Source of the DNA: Streptomyces lucensis JCM 4490 | Lineage (GTDB): Bacteria; Actinomycetota; Actinomycetes; Streptomycetales; Streptomycetaceae | Length of the DNA stretch: 64,000 nucleotides | Direction: 5' to 3' | Assembly (NCBI RefSeq): GCF_014650035.1 | Contig: NZ_BMUE01000007.1 | Coordinates: 248,001 to 312,000 of the forward strand | Part shown: piece by piece, positions 8,694-17,711 of the stretch | Position numbering within the stretch: position 1 is the stretch's first letter | Layout: the number at the start of each line of letters is the position of its first letter | Program-made: the position numbers and the translations under genes | Notes under the pieces: generated by a model | Told to the model about the DNA's origin: nothing | Databases searched by the model: none | What the model saw: only the letters and a program-made list of their open reading frames with translations

Positions 8694-9492
8694 CCGAACT
8701 CCTTACGGGGAGGGAGGGAAAGTTGGGCGGGCGCTTGTCCAGGTGGCTGGCCACGCCCTCGATGACGTCGGATCCGCGGAAGGCCTGGAGCATGAGGCCT
8801 TCCGCACGGGTCACGGAATCGGCGTAGGTGCCGTCCGCGTCGTGGCTCAGTTGGCTCTTGATGGTGGCCATGGATGCCGGGGAGCAGCGCTTCACCAGAT
8901 CGGCGGCGTACGCCACAGCGGCATCCACTACGCTGCCGGTGGGGACCAGGTGGTCGAGGAGTCCGACGCGGAAGGCCTCCTCGGCATCCACCATGCGACT
9001 CGACAGCAACAGGTCCGCTGCCCGGCTGTGCCCCACCAGCCGGGGCAGCAGCCAGGAGATCCCGTACTCGGCGATCAGCCCGCGCTGCGCGAATGCCGTG
9101 GTGAACCGGGCCGAGGGCGACCCGAAGCGAATGTCGCAGTAGAGCGCCTCCACCATGCCCAGGCCGGCGGCCACCCCGTTGATCGCTCCGATCAGCGGTT
9201 TGCGCAGGGTCCGCGGAATGTCCCGCGGACGGCGCCGTGCCCTGTCCGCCTCGCAGACCTCGCCGACCGCCTGCAACTGTTGCAGGTCGGCTCCGGCGCA
9301 GAACCCGCGTCCCGCGCCGGTGACCACGACGGCGCGTACGTCGGGGTCGTCTTCGGCGGCGTCGAGCACCGCGAAATAGCGGTCCTCGAGTGCGTCGGTC
9401 CAGGCGTTCAGCTTGGCGGGCCGGTTGAACGTGAGCACCAGCACCGGCCCTCGGTGTTCGGCGAGGACGAGCTCGTCCGGCGCGCCAGTCAT
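8680..9492 (-). CDS. enoyl-CoA hydratase/isomerase
   Basis: 270 aa crotonase-fold protein. It has FNRPAKLNAWTD, the oxyanion-hole motif GAGRGFCAGADLQQL and CDIRFGSPSARFTTAFAQRG with the second active-site loop. ATG at 9492 overlaps the previous SDR's stop as ATGA, and an upstream in-frame start at 9540 would run deep into that gene. Expected to hydrate an enoyl-CoA in beta-oxidation. Part of the minus-strand operon that starts at 10307. Confidence 0.9.
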   Translation of the reverse strand: MTGAPDELVLAEHRGPVLVLTFNRPAKLNAWTDALEDRYFAVLDAAEDDPDVRAVVVTGAGRGFCAGADLQQLQAVGEVCEADRARRRPRDIPRTLRKPLIGAINGVAAGLGMVEALYCDIRFGSPSARFTTAFAQRGLIAEYGISWLLPRLVGHSRAADLLLSSRMVDAEEAFRVGLLDHLVPTGSVVDAAVAYAADLVKRCSPASMATIKSQLSHDADGTYADSVTRAEGLMLQAFRGSDVIEGVASHLDKRPPNFPSLPVRSSDVPV

Positions 9493-10307
9493 ACCTGCGC
9501 CAGCAGGGAACTCTGGTACCGGCGCATGCCGCGCAGCCACCGGTCGTAGTCCGAACCCTTGTGCCGGTACATCTCGAGGACGTCCTCATGCGGCAGGACG
9601 AGGAAGCGCTCGTCCTCGACGGCGGCCAGGACGGCGTCGGCGACTTCGGCCGGCTCCAGGACGTCACCGGCGGAGGTGACGGCCCGCGTCGCGGCTCTTC
9701 CCAGCGCGTCCCCGGAGTCCTCCCCGGCGGTCAGCATTCTGGTGTTCACGCCCATCGGGCACAGACAGCTGACCCGGACCCCGCGATCGCCGTAGGTGAC
9801 ACTCAGCCACTCGGCGAAGGCGACGGCCGCGTGCTTGGTGACGGCGTACGTGGCGGAGCCGACCTGGGTGAGCAGTCCGGCCGCCGAAGCCGTGCTGACG
9901 AAGTAGCCCTCACCGCGCTCGAGCCACTGCGGTACCAGCAGCCTTGCCGCACGGATGTGGGCTCGCAGGTTCACGTCGATCGAGCGGTCCCAGTCCTGCT
10001 CGCTCACGTCGAGGCCGAGCGCGCCGCCGATACCCGCGTTCGCGAAGTAGAAATCGACCGGACCGAAGGTGCTCTCCGCCAGGTCGACCAACTGCTGGAT
10101 CTGCTCGGTGTCCGACACGTCCGCGCCGGCGCTGACGGTGCTTCCCGGATGATCGGCGTTGACCGTCTCCGACACCGCCCGCGCGGTCTCCGCGTCGAGG
10201 TCTGCGACGACGACCCGGGCAGCCTCGCGAGCGAGCCGCGCGACCAGCGCGCTGCCGATGCCGCCACCCCCACCGGTGACAATGGCGACTCTTTGTGCAA
10301 CGTTCAC
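9489..10307 (-). CDS. SDR-family oxidoreductase
   Basis: 272 aa. Cofactor motif TGGGGGIGSALVA, NAGIGG, catalytic STASAAGLL and YAVTKHAAV. The C-terminus is extended (LPHEDVLEMYRHKGSDYDRWLRGMRRYQ) as in actinobacterial SDRs found in sterol or fatty-acid islands. First gene of the operon SDR, hydratase, ACAD, SDR, (kinase). A palindromic operator lies 49 bases upstream. Confidence 0.9.
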   Translation of the reverse strand: MNVAQRVAIVTGGGGGIGSALVARLAREAARVVVADLDAETARAVSETVNADHPGSTVSAGADVSDTEQIQQLVDLAESTFGPVDFYFANAGIGGALGLDVSEQDWDRSIDVNLRAHIRAARLLVPQWLERGEGYFVSTASAAGLLTQVGSATYAVTKHAAVAFAEWLSVTYGDRGVRVSCLCPMGVNTRMLTAGEDSGDALGRAATRAVTSAGDVLEPAEVADAVLAAVEDERFLVLPHEDVLEMYRHKGSDYDRWLRGMRRYQSSLLAQV

Positions 10308-10355
10308 GGCAACCCTCTCTGTTGACGGGGTGTGCGATACGTCCGACCTGTATAG

Positions 10356-10377
10356 TTGAATCCGACGTCAAGTTCAA
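10356..10377. promoter_or_regulatory. TetR-type operator, site A
   Basis: Imperfect 22-base palindrome with half-sites TTGAATCCGAC and GTCAAGTTCAA, upstream of the SDR operon. It overlaps a TATAGT that could serve as a -10 element. Near-identical copies occur at 14877-14898 and 20746-20767. Confidence 0.7.
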
Positions 10378-10405
10378 TAACTGACGACACGGAAACCCAT
10401 GGAAA

Positions 10406-10434
10406 AGCCGCCCAACCCCAGGGGATGGGCGGCT
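10406..10434 (-). terminator. hairpin after the TetR gene
   Basis: A nine-base stem AGCCGCCCA / TGGGCGGCT encloses an eleven-base loop. It lies 15 bases past the stop of the TetR gene and before the SDR operon promoter. There is no U-tract, as is common for Streptomyces terminators. Confidence 0.6.
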
Positions 10435-10448
10435 ACGAGGCAGGCGGC

Positions 10449-11177
10449 TCAGCGGTGGCCGGGGAACCGTAGGGCGTTCGCCCAGAGCCGGGTGACCGTG
10501 GCCACGAGCTCCTCGAAGTCCACCGGCGCACCTTCTTCCTGCTCTCCACTGCGCACGAAGGCGTGGTAGGCCATGGAGCTGACCATTCCCGACAGCGCGC
10601 GGGACGCCATCATCGGATCGACCTCACGGTCTGCGACGCCCCGCGCCTGCAGGTCGGCGATGCCGCGGGCGTTACGGCGGATGAACGCGTCCCCGCGCCG
10701 CCTTCGGAACTCACGGAACTCCGGTTCCACTTGGGCGACCTGCTCGAGCAGCGCCATCAGCTTCGCGTTCCGCTTGTATGCCGCGAGATAGGCGCGGTTG
10801 CTCGCCTCGAGTACCGCATAGGGATCGTCGGTACCCTGCACCCGGCCCATGCCGGGATGCATCATGTCCTCCTGCGCCTCCAGAAGGACGGCGGCGAGCA
10901 CCTCTTCCTTGTTGGCGAAGTAGGTGTAGAAGGATCCCGCCGCGCACCCGGCCTCCTTGGTGATGTCGGTCAGGCGGGTGTCGAGGTAGCCGTCCCGTTC
11001 GAACACCTTGCGCGCGGCCTTCACCAAAGCGGCCCGGGTCCGCGCTCCGCGCTGCGTCGTGGGCGGCTCGCGAAGTTGTGAGAAGGGCGCCACGGGCGGC
11101 GCCTGCTCGCTGTCGGTCTCCTCGGGCGCAGTGGTGTCCATCTCCGGGACTTTACTTGAATTCGACGCCATAGTCAT
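10449..11177 (-). CDS. TetR-family transcriptional regulator 1
   Basis: The HTH is at about residues 45-90 (TRAALVKAARKVFERDGYLD, TDITKEAGCAAGSFYTYFANKEE). A ligand-binding domain follows (SNRAYLAAYKRNAKLMALLEQVAQ) and the tail is TVTRLWANALRFPG. It is clearly paralogous to the regulator at 20788. ATG at 11177 or 11171 is likely. A half-operator TTGAATTCGAC overlaps the start region, which suggests autoregulation. Likely ligand is a CoA thioester, as for FadR/KstR-like TetRs (inference). Confidence 0.88.
   Translation of the reverse strand: MTMASNSSKVPEMDTTAPEETDSEQAPPVAPFSQLREPPTTQRGARTRAALVKAARKVFERDGYLDTRLTDITKEAGCAAGSFYTYFANKEEVLAAVLLEAQEDMMHPGMGRVQGTDDPYAVLEASNRAYLAAYKRNAKLMALLEQVAQVEPEFREFRRRRGDAFIRRNARGIADLQARGVADREVDPMMASRALSGMVSSMAYHAFVRSGEQEEGAPVDFEELVATVTRLWANALRFPGHR
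11156..11177. promoter_or_regulatory. degenerate operator, site C
   Basis: The left half TTGAATTCGAC matches sites A and B. The right half GCCATAGTCAT is diverged. It overlaps the first codons of the TetR gene, a position suited to autorepression. Weaker than the other sites. Confidence 0.4.
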
Positions 11178-11224
11178 AAATCCCAAGGGGCAGACGGTGC
11201 AGGCTGATGCCCTGGTTTCCGGGT

Positions 11225-12748
11225 TCAGGGGCGGCGGGCGGCAACGTCACCCACGGCGGTGTCGCGACTCAGAGCGGTACGGTCGATGGACCGCTTGAGG
11301 ATTTTCCCGGTAGGCCCCTTGGGCAGCGCGTCGGCGAACCGGACGATGCGCGGGATCTTGTAGGCGGACAACCGTTCTCGCGCCCAACGGGACACCTCGG
11401 CGGCCCCGAGTTCCGAACCGGGCCGCGCCGCGATGAGCGCGGCGACCTCCTCGCCGTAGTGGTCGTCGGGAACACCGATGACGGCCGCCTCGAGGATGTC
11501 GGGGTGCTCGTAAAGAACCTCCTCGACCTCGCCGGGGTAGACGTTGTAACCGCCGCGGATGATGAGGTCCTTGATGCGGTCGACGATGCGAAGGTCGCCG
11601 TCCGTGTCGGTCTCACCGAGGTCGCCGGTCCGGAACCAGCCGTCGGACGAGATGGCCGCGGCGGTGTCCGCGGGACGGTTCCAGTAGCCGCGCATCACCG
11701 TGGGTCCCTTGATGTGGACCTCGCCGACGGTGCCCGGCGGGCACTCCTTACCGTCGTCGTCGCGCACCTGGACCTGCATCCGGGGGACCGCCCTGCCGGT
11801 GTACCCGGTCTTGCCGCCGCGGTCGATGTCGTTGAAGGTGCCGAACGCGGTGGTCTCGGTGAGCCCGTACCCCTCGAGGATGGTGCAGCCGAAGCGGGCC
11901 TCGAAGGCCCGGGCGATCTCCCCCGGCAACGACGCGCCGCCGGAGACGGCGACGCGGAGCCCGGCGAAGTCCGCCGGGTTCGCGTCTCCCGCCGCGAGCA
12001 GCATCGCGTTCCACATCGTCGGAACGCCGGCCATGATGGTGAGCCGGTCGCGGCGCAGCATCTCCAGCATCGAGGCCGGGTCGAATCGGGCCAGCAACGA
12101 CATCGAGCCGCCCACGGTCAAAGTCGCCATCATGACCGACGCCTGGCCGAACACGTGGAACAGCGGGAGTCCGGTGCCGGTACGGTCGGCGCTCGTGGCG
12201 CGGCTGCACTCGGCGCCGATCTCCCCGGCGGACAGCAGGTTCCCGACAGTGAGTTGGGCCCCCTTCGGCCGCCCCGTGGTGCCCGAGGTGTACAGGATGG
12301 CCGCGGTCTCGTCGCCGTCCCGGTCGACGACGTCGGCAGGGGCAGCGGTGACCGACGCGCCCGGGGACAGCGTCCACGAGGGCACCGAAAGCGCCTCGGC
12401 CGCCTCCATGACAGCGGGGCCGAGTCCGTACCATGCGACAGCCAGTGAGCATCCGGCGTCGCCGAGAACGTACTCGACCTCGGCCCGGGTGGACATCGTG
12501 TTGACCGGCACCACGACACAGCCCGCGGCCTGGATCCCGAGGTAGGCCACCACGAACTCGGGCACCGACGGCGCCGCGAGCAGCACCCGGTCCCCGGGGG
12601 ACAGCCCGGCGGCGGCCAAAGCCCCCGCGTAGCGTGCGCTCGCGTCCCGCAGCTGAAGATAGTTCCACTGATCCGTGGCGCCGCGCAGTGCGATGTTGTC
12701 GGGGGTGGTGGCCGCGTGGCGGCACACAGGATCGAAAACGCTGGCCAT
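11225..12748 (-). CDS. AMP-dependent acyl-CoA synthetase/ligase
   Basis: 507 aa, complete ANL-family adenylating enzyme: YTSGTTGRPKGAQLT (P-loop), GYGLTETTAFG, GDLGETDTDGDLRIVDRIKD (hinge), GGYNVYPGEVEEVLY, and the C-terminal lysine motif PKGPTGKILKR. It activates a carboxylic acid with ATP and CoA, feeding the acyl-CoA dehydrogenase, hydratase and thiolase of this island. The substrate is unknown. In the lva analogy it would be the LvaE role. It precedes TetR 1 on the minus strand. Confidence 0.9.
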   Translation of the reverse strand: MASVFDPVCRHAATTPDNIALRGATDQWNYLQLRDASARYAGALAAAGLSPGDRVLLAAPSVPEFVVAYLGIQAAGCVVVPVNTMSTRAEVEYVLGDAGCSLAVAWYGLGPAVMEAAEALSVPSWTLSPGASVTAAPADVVDRDGDETAAILYTSGTTGRPKGAQLTVGNLLSAGEIGAECSRATSADRTGTGLPLFHVFGQASVMMATLTVGGSMSLLARFDPASMLEMLRRDRLTIMAGVPTMWNAMLLAAGDANPADFAGLRVAVSGGASLPGEIARAFEARFGCTILEGYGLTETTAFGTFNDIDRGGKTGYTGRAVPRMQVQVRDDDGKECPPGTVGEVHIKGPTVMRGYWNRPADTAAAISSDGWFRTGDLGETDTDGDLRIVDRIKDLIIRGGYNVYPGEVEEVLYEHPDILEAAVIGVPDDHYGEEVAALIAARPGSELGAAEVSRWARERLSAYKIPRIVRFADALPKGPTGKILKRSIDRTALSRDTAVGDVAARRP

Positions 12749-12891
12749 GGGCGGTGCCTTCCGGAAGTTGAGCAGGTGATGGTGTGGGTCGCACCCTCGT
12801 CGATGAGTTGACTTGGCCTGGCTTCGGCGTCAAGTCCTCGGGTGGTGGTGTGGCCGGATGACCGGCCTCACTGCGCCCGGTCGGTGGATCG

Positions 12892-13530
12892 TCAGGCGGT
12901 GATCCCGAAGCGTTCGGCGAGTTGGCGGCGGGTGTCGGCGGCGCTGGTGTGCAGTACGCCCCCGATTCCGATCCGTGACGCTCCGTCCAGGTTCTGCTGC
13001 AGATCGTCGATCATGACCGACTCCTCGGGGTCGACGCCGAGACGTTCGCAGGCGATCTCGTAGATCCGCCGGGAGGGCTTGCGGATCCCGACCTCGGAGG
13101 AGATGACGACCACATCCGCCACAGTGGCGAGGTCGACGCCGTCGTAGGTTCCGGTACCGAACGAATTGGACACGAGCGCGACGGGACAGCCGGCGGCTCG
13201 GAGATCACCGAGCAGCGTGAGCATGTCCTGGTCGATCGACATTCCCGCCTGCATACGGGCCGTGAGCCCCTCGGCCGCCACGTCGGCGCCGTGGACACGG
13301 AGCCGTTCGGCGAATCCTCGCTCGAAGGCTGCGGCGTCGATACGGCCGCACTCGTGGTCGGCCAGCAGGGTTCGCGATGCCTCGTCCCGGCCGAGGAGGT
13401 CCAACGGCAGGCGCGGGTCGCCGCCGAGCGAGGCGCCGAAGTCGGTGAAAGCCCGCAGCACACTGGAGGTGATGACCCCGCCGAAGTCCACGAGGACCGC
13501 GGCTCGCGCCTTGTCCGTCACGCGCGACAC
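12892..13530 (-). CDS. HAD-family phosphatase (sEH-N / ACAD10 HAD-like)
   Basis: 212 aa. Motif I is LVDFGGVITSSV, i.e. Asp-Phe-Gly-Gly-Val, as in ACAD10 HAD and soluble epoxide hydrolase N-domains rather than DxD. Motif II is LVSNSFGTGTY, the Lys is in EVGIRKPSRRIYEIA, and motif IV is SVMIDDLQQNLDGA. It starts one base from the thiolase stop, so the two form an operon. In a cluster with an APH kinase and an ACAD it matches the third domain of vertebrate ACAD10. Substrate unknown. Confidence 0.85.
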   Translation of the reverse strand: MSRVTDKARAAVLVDFGGVITSSVLRAFTDFGASLGGDPRLPLDLLGRDEASRTLLADHECGRIDAAAFERGFAERLRVHGADVAAEGLTARMQAGMSIDQDMLTLLGDLRAAGCPVALVSNSFGTGTYDGVDLATVADVVVISSEVGIRKPSRRIYEIACERLGVDPEESVMIDDLQQNLDGASRIGIGGVLHTSAADTRRQLAERFGITA

Positions 13531-13531
13531 C

Positions 13532-14731
13532 TCAGACGATCTCGAACAGTCCGGCCGCGCCCATTCCGCCGCCGATGCACATCGAGATCACCACATACCT
13601 GACGCCCCGGCGCTTGCCCTCGATAAGGGCATGCCCCACCAGCCGGGCACCGGTCATTCCGTACGGATGACCGACCGAGATGGCGCCGCCGTTGACGTTG
13701 AACCGCTCCGGGTCGATGTGCAGTTCGTCCCGGCAGTACAAGGCCTGGGAAGCGAACGCCTCGTTGAGTTCCCACAGGCCGATGTCGTCGATGGTGAGGT
13801 TGTGCTGCTTCAGCAGCTTCGGAATGGCGAACACCGGCCCGATGCCCATCTCGTCCGGCGCACAACCGGTAACGGTGATCCCCCGGTAGACGCCCAGCGG
13901 TTCCAGCCCTCGGCGCTCGGCCTCCTTCGACTCCATCAGTACCGACGCCGAGGCCCCGTCCGACAGCTGCGAGGAGTTGCCCGCCGTGACGCTGGAATGC
14001 GCGGTCACCTGACCGTCGGGCAGCACCGGCGCCAATCCGGCCAGGCCCTCGAGCGTCGTCGACGCGCGGTTGCCCTCGTCCCGGGTCAGGGTCACGGCCT
14101 CGTCCCGCACCTCCCCGGACTGCTTGTCCAGGACCCTCTTGACGCTGTCGAGCGCGACGATCTCCTGGTCGAACCGGCCGGCCTCCTGCGCCGCCGCGGT
14201 GCGCTGCTGCGACACCAGCGCGAACTCGTCCTGGCGTTCGCGGCTCACGCCGTAGCGTTCGGCGACGATCTCCGCCGTGTGCAGCATCGGCAGGTAGATG
14301 CTCGGCTTGTGCTCGATCAGCCAGGGATCCGCCGCACGGTGGGTGTTCATGTGGTCGTTCTGCACCAAGGAGATCGACTCGACACCGCCGCCGACAGCGA
14401 TCTGCATACCGTCGCCGAGGATCTGCTTGGCGGCGGTCGCGATCGCCATGAGGCCGGACGAACACTGCCGGTCGATGGACATCCCCGACACGGTGTCCGG
14501 AAGTCCGGCACGCAGAACGGCCTGACGCGCGACATTGACACCTGAGGAACCCTGCTGCACGGCGCAGCCGAATATGACGTCCTCGACCTCGCCGCCCTCG
14601 AGCCCGGCGCGCTGCACCGCGTGCGAAAGGGCATGGGCGGCAAGTTCCTGCGCCTGGGTGTCGTTGAACGCGCCGCGGTACGCCTTTCCGATCGGCGTCC
14701 GTGCCGTCGAAACGATGACTGCTTCCCTCAT
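13532..14731 (-). CDS. thiolase (acetyl-CoA acyltransferase)
   Basis: 399 aa, complete. Catalytic Cys is in DRQCSSGLMAIA (about residue 90), His in GHPYGMTGARL and the second Cys in VISMCIGGGMGAAGLFE. It performs thiolytic cleavage of a 3-ketoacyl-CoA, the last step of beta-oxidation. It is the first gene of the thiolase-HAD unit, and operator site B lies 146 bases upstream. A stub of a second copy survives at 5547-5600. Confidence 0.92.
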   Translation of the reverse strand: MREAVIVSTARTPIGKAYRGAFNDTQAQELAAHALSHAVQRAGLEGGEVEDVIFGCAVQQGSSGVNVARQAVLRAGLPDTVSGMSIDRQCSSGLMAIATAAKQILGDGMQIAVGGGVESISLVQNDHMNTHRAADPWLIEHKPSIYLPMLHTAEIVAERYGVSRERQDEFALVSQQRTAAAQEAGRFDQEIVALDSVKRVLDKQSGEVRDEAVTLTRDEGNRASTTLEGLAGLAPVLPDGQVTAHSSVTAGNSSQLSDGASASVLMESKEAERRGLEPLGVYRGITVTGCAPDEMGIGPVFAIPKLLKQHNLTIDDIGLWELNEAFASQALYCRDELHIDPERFNVNGGAISVGHPYGMTGARLVGHALIEGKRRGVRYVVISMCIGGGMGAAGLFEIV

Positions 14732-14876
14732 GTCGCCTCACTGTTTGCTGTTGGTCCGGGTCGTCGGGCGGGGGGGCTGGGCCTGAACGCCGCGCTCCGC
14801 GAGCCGGGCTCTATTGCCGGTAGGCGGTGCCGACCGCCAACCGGGGTGCCAGGGTCGGCCTTCCGACCGGTTATAT

Positions 14877-14898
14877 TTGAATCCGGCGTCAAGTTCAA
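14877..14898. promoter_or_regulatory. TetR-type operator, site B
   Basis: Half-sites TTGAATCCGGC and GTCAAGTTCAA, one base different from site A. It sits between the divergent thiolase and alpha/beta hydrolase genes, so one bound dimer could control both. Confidence 0.7.
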
Positions 14899-14937
14899 CC
14901 TCGACGGCCCTTGACAGTCCACTCTCTCGCCCGCAGG

Positions 14938-14955
14938 GTACCGACCAGTCGGTAC
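14938..14955. promoter_or_regulatory. second-type palindrome upstream of hydrolase
   Basis: GTACCGAC-CA-GTCGGTAC is perfect apart from the central two bases. It ends seven bases before the hydrolase ATG. A related palindrome lies at 18855-18870. The form ACCGAC/GTCGGT is common among TetR operators. Confidence 0.6.
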
Positions 14956-14961
14956 GAAGGG

Positions 14962-15793
14962 ATGGTCGTGAGTCAGCTGAGCGTCTCCACGTGTGCGGGC
15001 GTATTCGACGCGATCGGGGCGGGTCCGTCCGAGGGCCGCCCGGTACTGCTCCTGCACGGCTTGCCGCAGACCGGGCTGGTGTGGCGGCGGCAGATCGAGG
15101 CGTTGGCCGCACACGGATACCGGGTGGTGGCACCCGACCAGCGTGGGTACTCCCCCGGCGCCCGCCCACAGCGGCCCGAGGACTATCGCATCAGCCTTCT
15201 CGTCGACGACGTGGTCGCGATCACGGAGGAACTGGGCTGGGCGACGTTCGACCTGGTCGGCCACGACTGGGGAGGCGCGGTGGCCTGGTGGACCGCGGAC
15301 GCTCACCCCGGCCGCGTACGCACCCTGACGGTTGTCTCGACCCCGCACCCCGGTGCTCTGGCCACCACCCTGCGCACCGACCAGGATCAGCGCAGACGCT
15401 CTCACTACATGATCGACTGGCGCGAGACTCCCGCTACCGAGGAGCGCCTGCTCGCCCACGACGCCCGGGAACTCCGCGCGCTCTACGCCGGGAAGGTCCC
15501 GCAGGACGGCGTCGAGGCCTACCCGGCCGGGCGCTCTCACCGCCGCGCTGAACTGGTACAGGGCCGGCCGCCCTGAACGCGCGATCGGGATCATCGACGT
15601 GCCCACTTTGTACGTCTGGAGCGCGGACGACAGCGCGTTCGGCCCGGCAGCCGCGCAGGAGACCGAGCGATGGGTGAACGGGCCGTACCGGCTCGAGACC
15701 CTCCAGGGCGTCAGCCACTGGATCCCCGAGGAGGCGACCGAAACGCTGAGCCGCCTTCTGCTCGGCCATCTCCGAACGCACGAAAAGCACTGA
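14962..15793 (+). pseudogene. alpha/beta hydrolase (epoxide hydrolase-like), one frameshift
   Basis: N-part: LLLHGLPQTGLVWRRQ (oxyanion HG motif) and VGHDWGGAVAWW, where the nucleophile position is Asp as in epoxide hydrolases and haloalkane dehalogenases. The C-part, in another frame from about 15530, is ALNWYRAGRPERAIG, VPTLYVWSADDSAFG and GVSHWIPEEA with the catalytic His. One indel near 15520-15530 separates them. ATG at 14962 follows GAAGG. Its proximity to a HAD gene recalls the HAD plus epoxide hydrolase pair of soluble epoxide hydrolase. Confidence 0.82.
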
Positions 15794-15839
15794 ACCCGCA
15801 GCGAGAACCCTGTCGTCGACTCTCAGAAAAGGTAACCCC

Positions 15840-16661
15840 ATGCAGAGTGCGCGTGCGGCCTGGCGCCGCCTCGAGCCCGTCCACGCCATGATCTACTTCG
15901 CCCCCGAGGCAAGGCGACGGTACACGGACCTCGGCCTGAGCGGTCGGGCCGGGTACTTCACCTCCCGGAGCGCCGCGTTCGGCCCGGCGTCCGCCGAGCT
16001 GGTCATCTCGACCTTCTACAACTTCAACCCCGAATTCGTACGGAAGGCGGTCGACGGGGCCTGGGACACCACGACCCCGCAGCAGGTGTTGGACGCGCGG
16101 TATGCCGCGGCGGGCGAAGCCCTGCGACGGGCGGGAATCCACGAGTTGCCCCACTTGGACGAGGTGCTGGCACTGACCCGCCGGGCCGCCGACGCGGCCC
16201 GCGAACACGCACAGGGCCGCCCACTGTTCGCCGCGCACGCCGCACTGCCCTGGCCCCAGGAGCCGGTACTGCAGCTGTGGCATGCCCAGACACTGCTCCG
16301 GGAGTTCCGCGGAGACGGCCATGTCGCGTGCTTGCTGAGCGAGGGCGTCGGGGGCCTGGAGGCCCTGATTCTGCACGCCGCCACCGGTGAGGGTCCCGTC
16401 GACTTCCTCAGGGCCAGCCGCGCATGGCCCGAGGAGGAGTGGGCCGCTGCCGAGGAGCGCCTGCGCAAGCAAGGGCTCCTCGACGGAGACTCCCTCAGCC
16501 CGAAAGGCGCGACCCTGCGCCGGCACATCGAGGACCGCACCGATCACCTGGCCCTTCCCGCCTACGGCGCCCTGGGTGACGCCGACTGCGAGCGTCTCGC
16601 CGAACTCGCGAGCCCCTTCGGCCGCGCCGTCGTCGAAGCCGGCCTCCTCAAGGTCGGCTGA
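15840..16661 (+). CDS. SCO6745-family (SalK/HTH_67-like) protein
   Basis: 273 aa. The start ARAAWRRLEPVHAMIYFAPE with RSAAFG and STFYNFNPEFV is diagnostic of the actinobacterial SCO6745/SalK family. These are predicted to contain helix-turn-helix folds but have no settled biochemical role. ATG follows GAAAAGG by seven bases. It is 46 bases after the hydrolase pseudogene in the same direction, so probably one transcript. Confidence 0.8.
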   Translation: MQSARAAWRRLEPVHAMIYFAPEARRRYTDLGLSGRAGYFTSRSAAFGPASAELVISTFYNFNPEFVRKAVDGAWDTTTPQQVLDARYAAAGEALRRAGIHELPHLDEVLALTRRAADAAREHAQGRPLFAAHAALPWPQEPVLQLWHAQTLLREFRGDGHVACLLSEGVGGLEALILHAATGEGPVDFLRASRAWPEEEWAAAEERLRKQGLLDGDSLSPKGATLRRHIEDRTDHLALPAYGALGDADCERLAELASPFGRAVVEAGLLKVG

Positions 16662-16722
16662 CCGGGCCCTCGTCCCCTCCGCCTCGTGCGTCATCCGATG
16701 GAACTGGCGGCCATGCACGGCC

Positions 16723-17385
16723 TCAGAAGGCGGAGCCGGCGAACCAGTGGGCCAGCAGGTGCTCGTCCCCCTGGTGAGCGAGGGCCTCAGCCCCGTAGGC
16801 CAGGCGGCCGTAAACGAGCAGGAGCAGGTCGGCCGCGGTTCCCCGGACCGTCGCGTCAGCGGTGTCCGCGGCCGGGTTGGACGTGTCCAGTCCGAAGCCG
16901 TCGGGCCGCAGGTGAACGAGCCAGGCATCGTCTCCGTCGGTCGTGCGGAAGCGGATGGTCTTGTCGGGCCGCGCAGGTTGGCCACCTCAAGGGCGAAGGA
17001 GGTGGTGAAGGGCAGGTTGACGAGGAACTCGTCGATCCCGTCGACGGCGGCCGGGCGGTGAACGACGGGCCGGAGGCCGAGTGCGAGCTCGGCGTCGGCG
17101 CGGTGCAGCAACATCTCGCAGAGCATGCGTCGGGCCCAGAAGCGGGCGCGCGGGTCTCAAGCCCCACGCCCACCTCGGCAGGTCCGGGTCGGTGGCGGCG
17201 AAGCCGTCTGCGGCCACGGTCGCGCTATCGGCCAGCCAGACGGCGTATCCGTCCTCCTGCTCCGGGAGCCGCAGGTCCACTTCACGCTTGCGCGGGGTTC
17301 CTGGATGCGCACCCGCAGCAGGATCGAGAACCAGCGCTGGACGAGCGTACGAGGCGCGTGTGCGGACTTGATTCGACGAGGGCAA
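16723..17385 (-). pseudogene. maleylpyruvate isomerase-family (mycothiol-dependent) enzyme, broken
   Basis: Three frames must be joined: LRLPEQEDGYAVWLADSATV; then MLCEMLLHRADAELALG and LPFTTSFALEVANLRG; then DKTIRFRTTDGDDAWLVHL, GTAADLLLLVYGRLAYG and HLLAHWFAGSAF with TGA at 16723. These are typical of TIGR03083/MDMPI-like DinB-fold proteins. Breaks fall near 17140 and at 16960, where a C appears lost from a CCC run. The N-terminal metal-binding His region is not recognisable. Confidence 0.75.
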
Positions 17386-17711
17386 CGGCGATCACCAGGC
17401 CGAATACACTCCGGCGATGGCGAAGGTGAGCGTGAACTGGCTCCCCTGAGGCAGTAGGGGCATCCCGTCCGGATGCAGGATGGCCTTCGACGCCTGCAGC
17501 GCACCGCAGAGGGCGAGCGGGTCATCGACGTCATGCGCGGGACTTTGTGGTCGCCTGCCGAAGGTCGGCCTTCCCGTCCGTCCAGAGCAGCCGGGGCTCG
17601 GCCAGACGGCCCGGCTGCCCCGGCCTCGTGCGGCTCGGCCGCCACCGCCACCGCCACCGCCGAGCATGGACACCGGCAGCCCGTGGCGGATACGGGCTGC
17701 CGTGAGTCTCC
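17386..17711. other. intergenic with unrecognised reverse-strand fragment
   Basis: The reverse frame from about 17527 reads DDPLALCGALQASKAILHPD then FTLTFAIAGVYSAW and stops. It may be the lost N-terminus of the neighbouring pseudogene or another fossil. No complete gene is seen. Confidence 0.35.

Noticed and set aside
12785..12840. further TTGAC-type operator before the acyl-CoA ligase gene
   Set aside because: It contains TTGACTTGG and CGGCGTCAAG but spacing and arms do not fit the 22-base palindrome, so I did not list it as a site.
13166..14545. 459-codon forward open frame over HAD and thiolase
   Set aside because: Antisense shadow; thiolase and HAD motifs on the minus strand are complete and spaced as an operon.
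14728..15606. 292-codon reverse open frame over the hydrolase
   Set aside because: Shadow of the alpha/beta hydrolase and the divergent promoter region; product lacks any family features.
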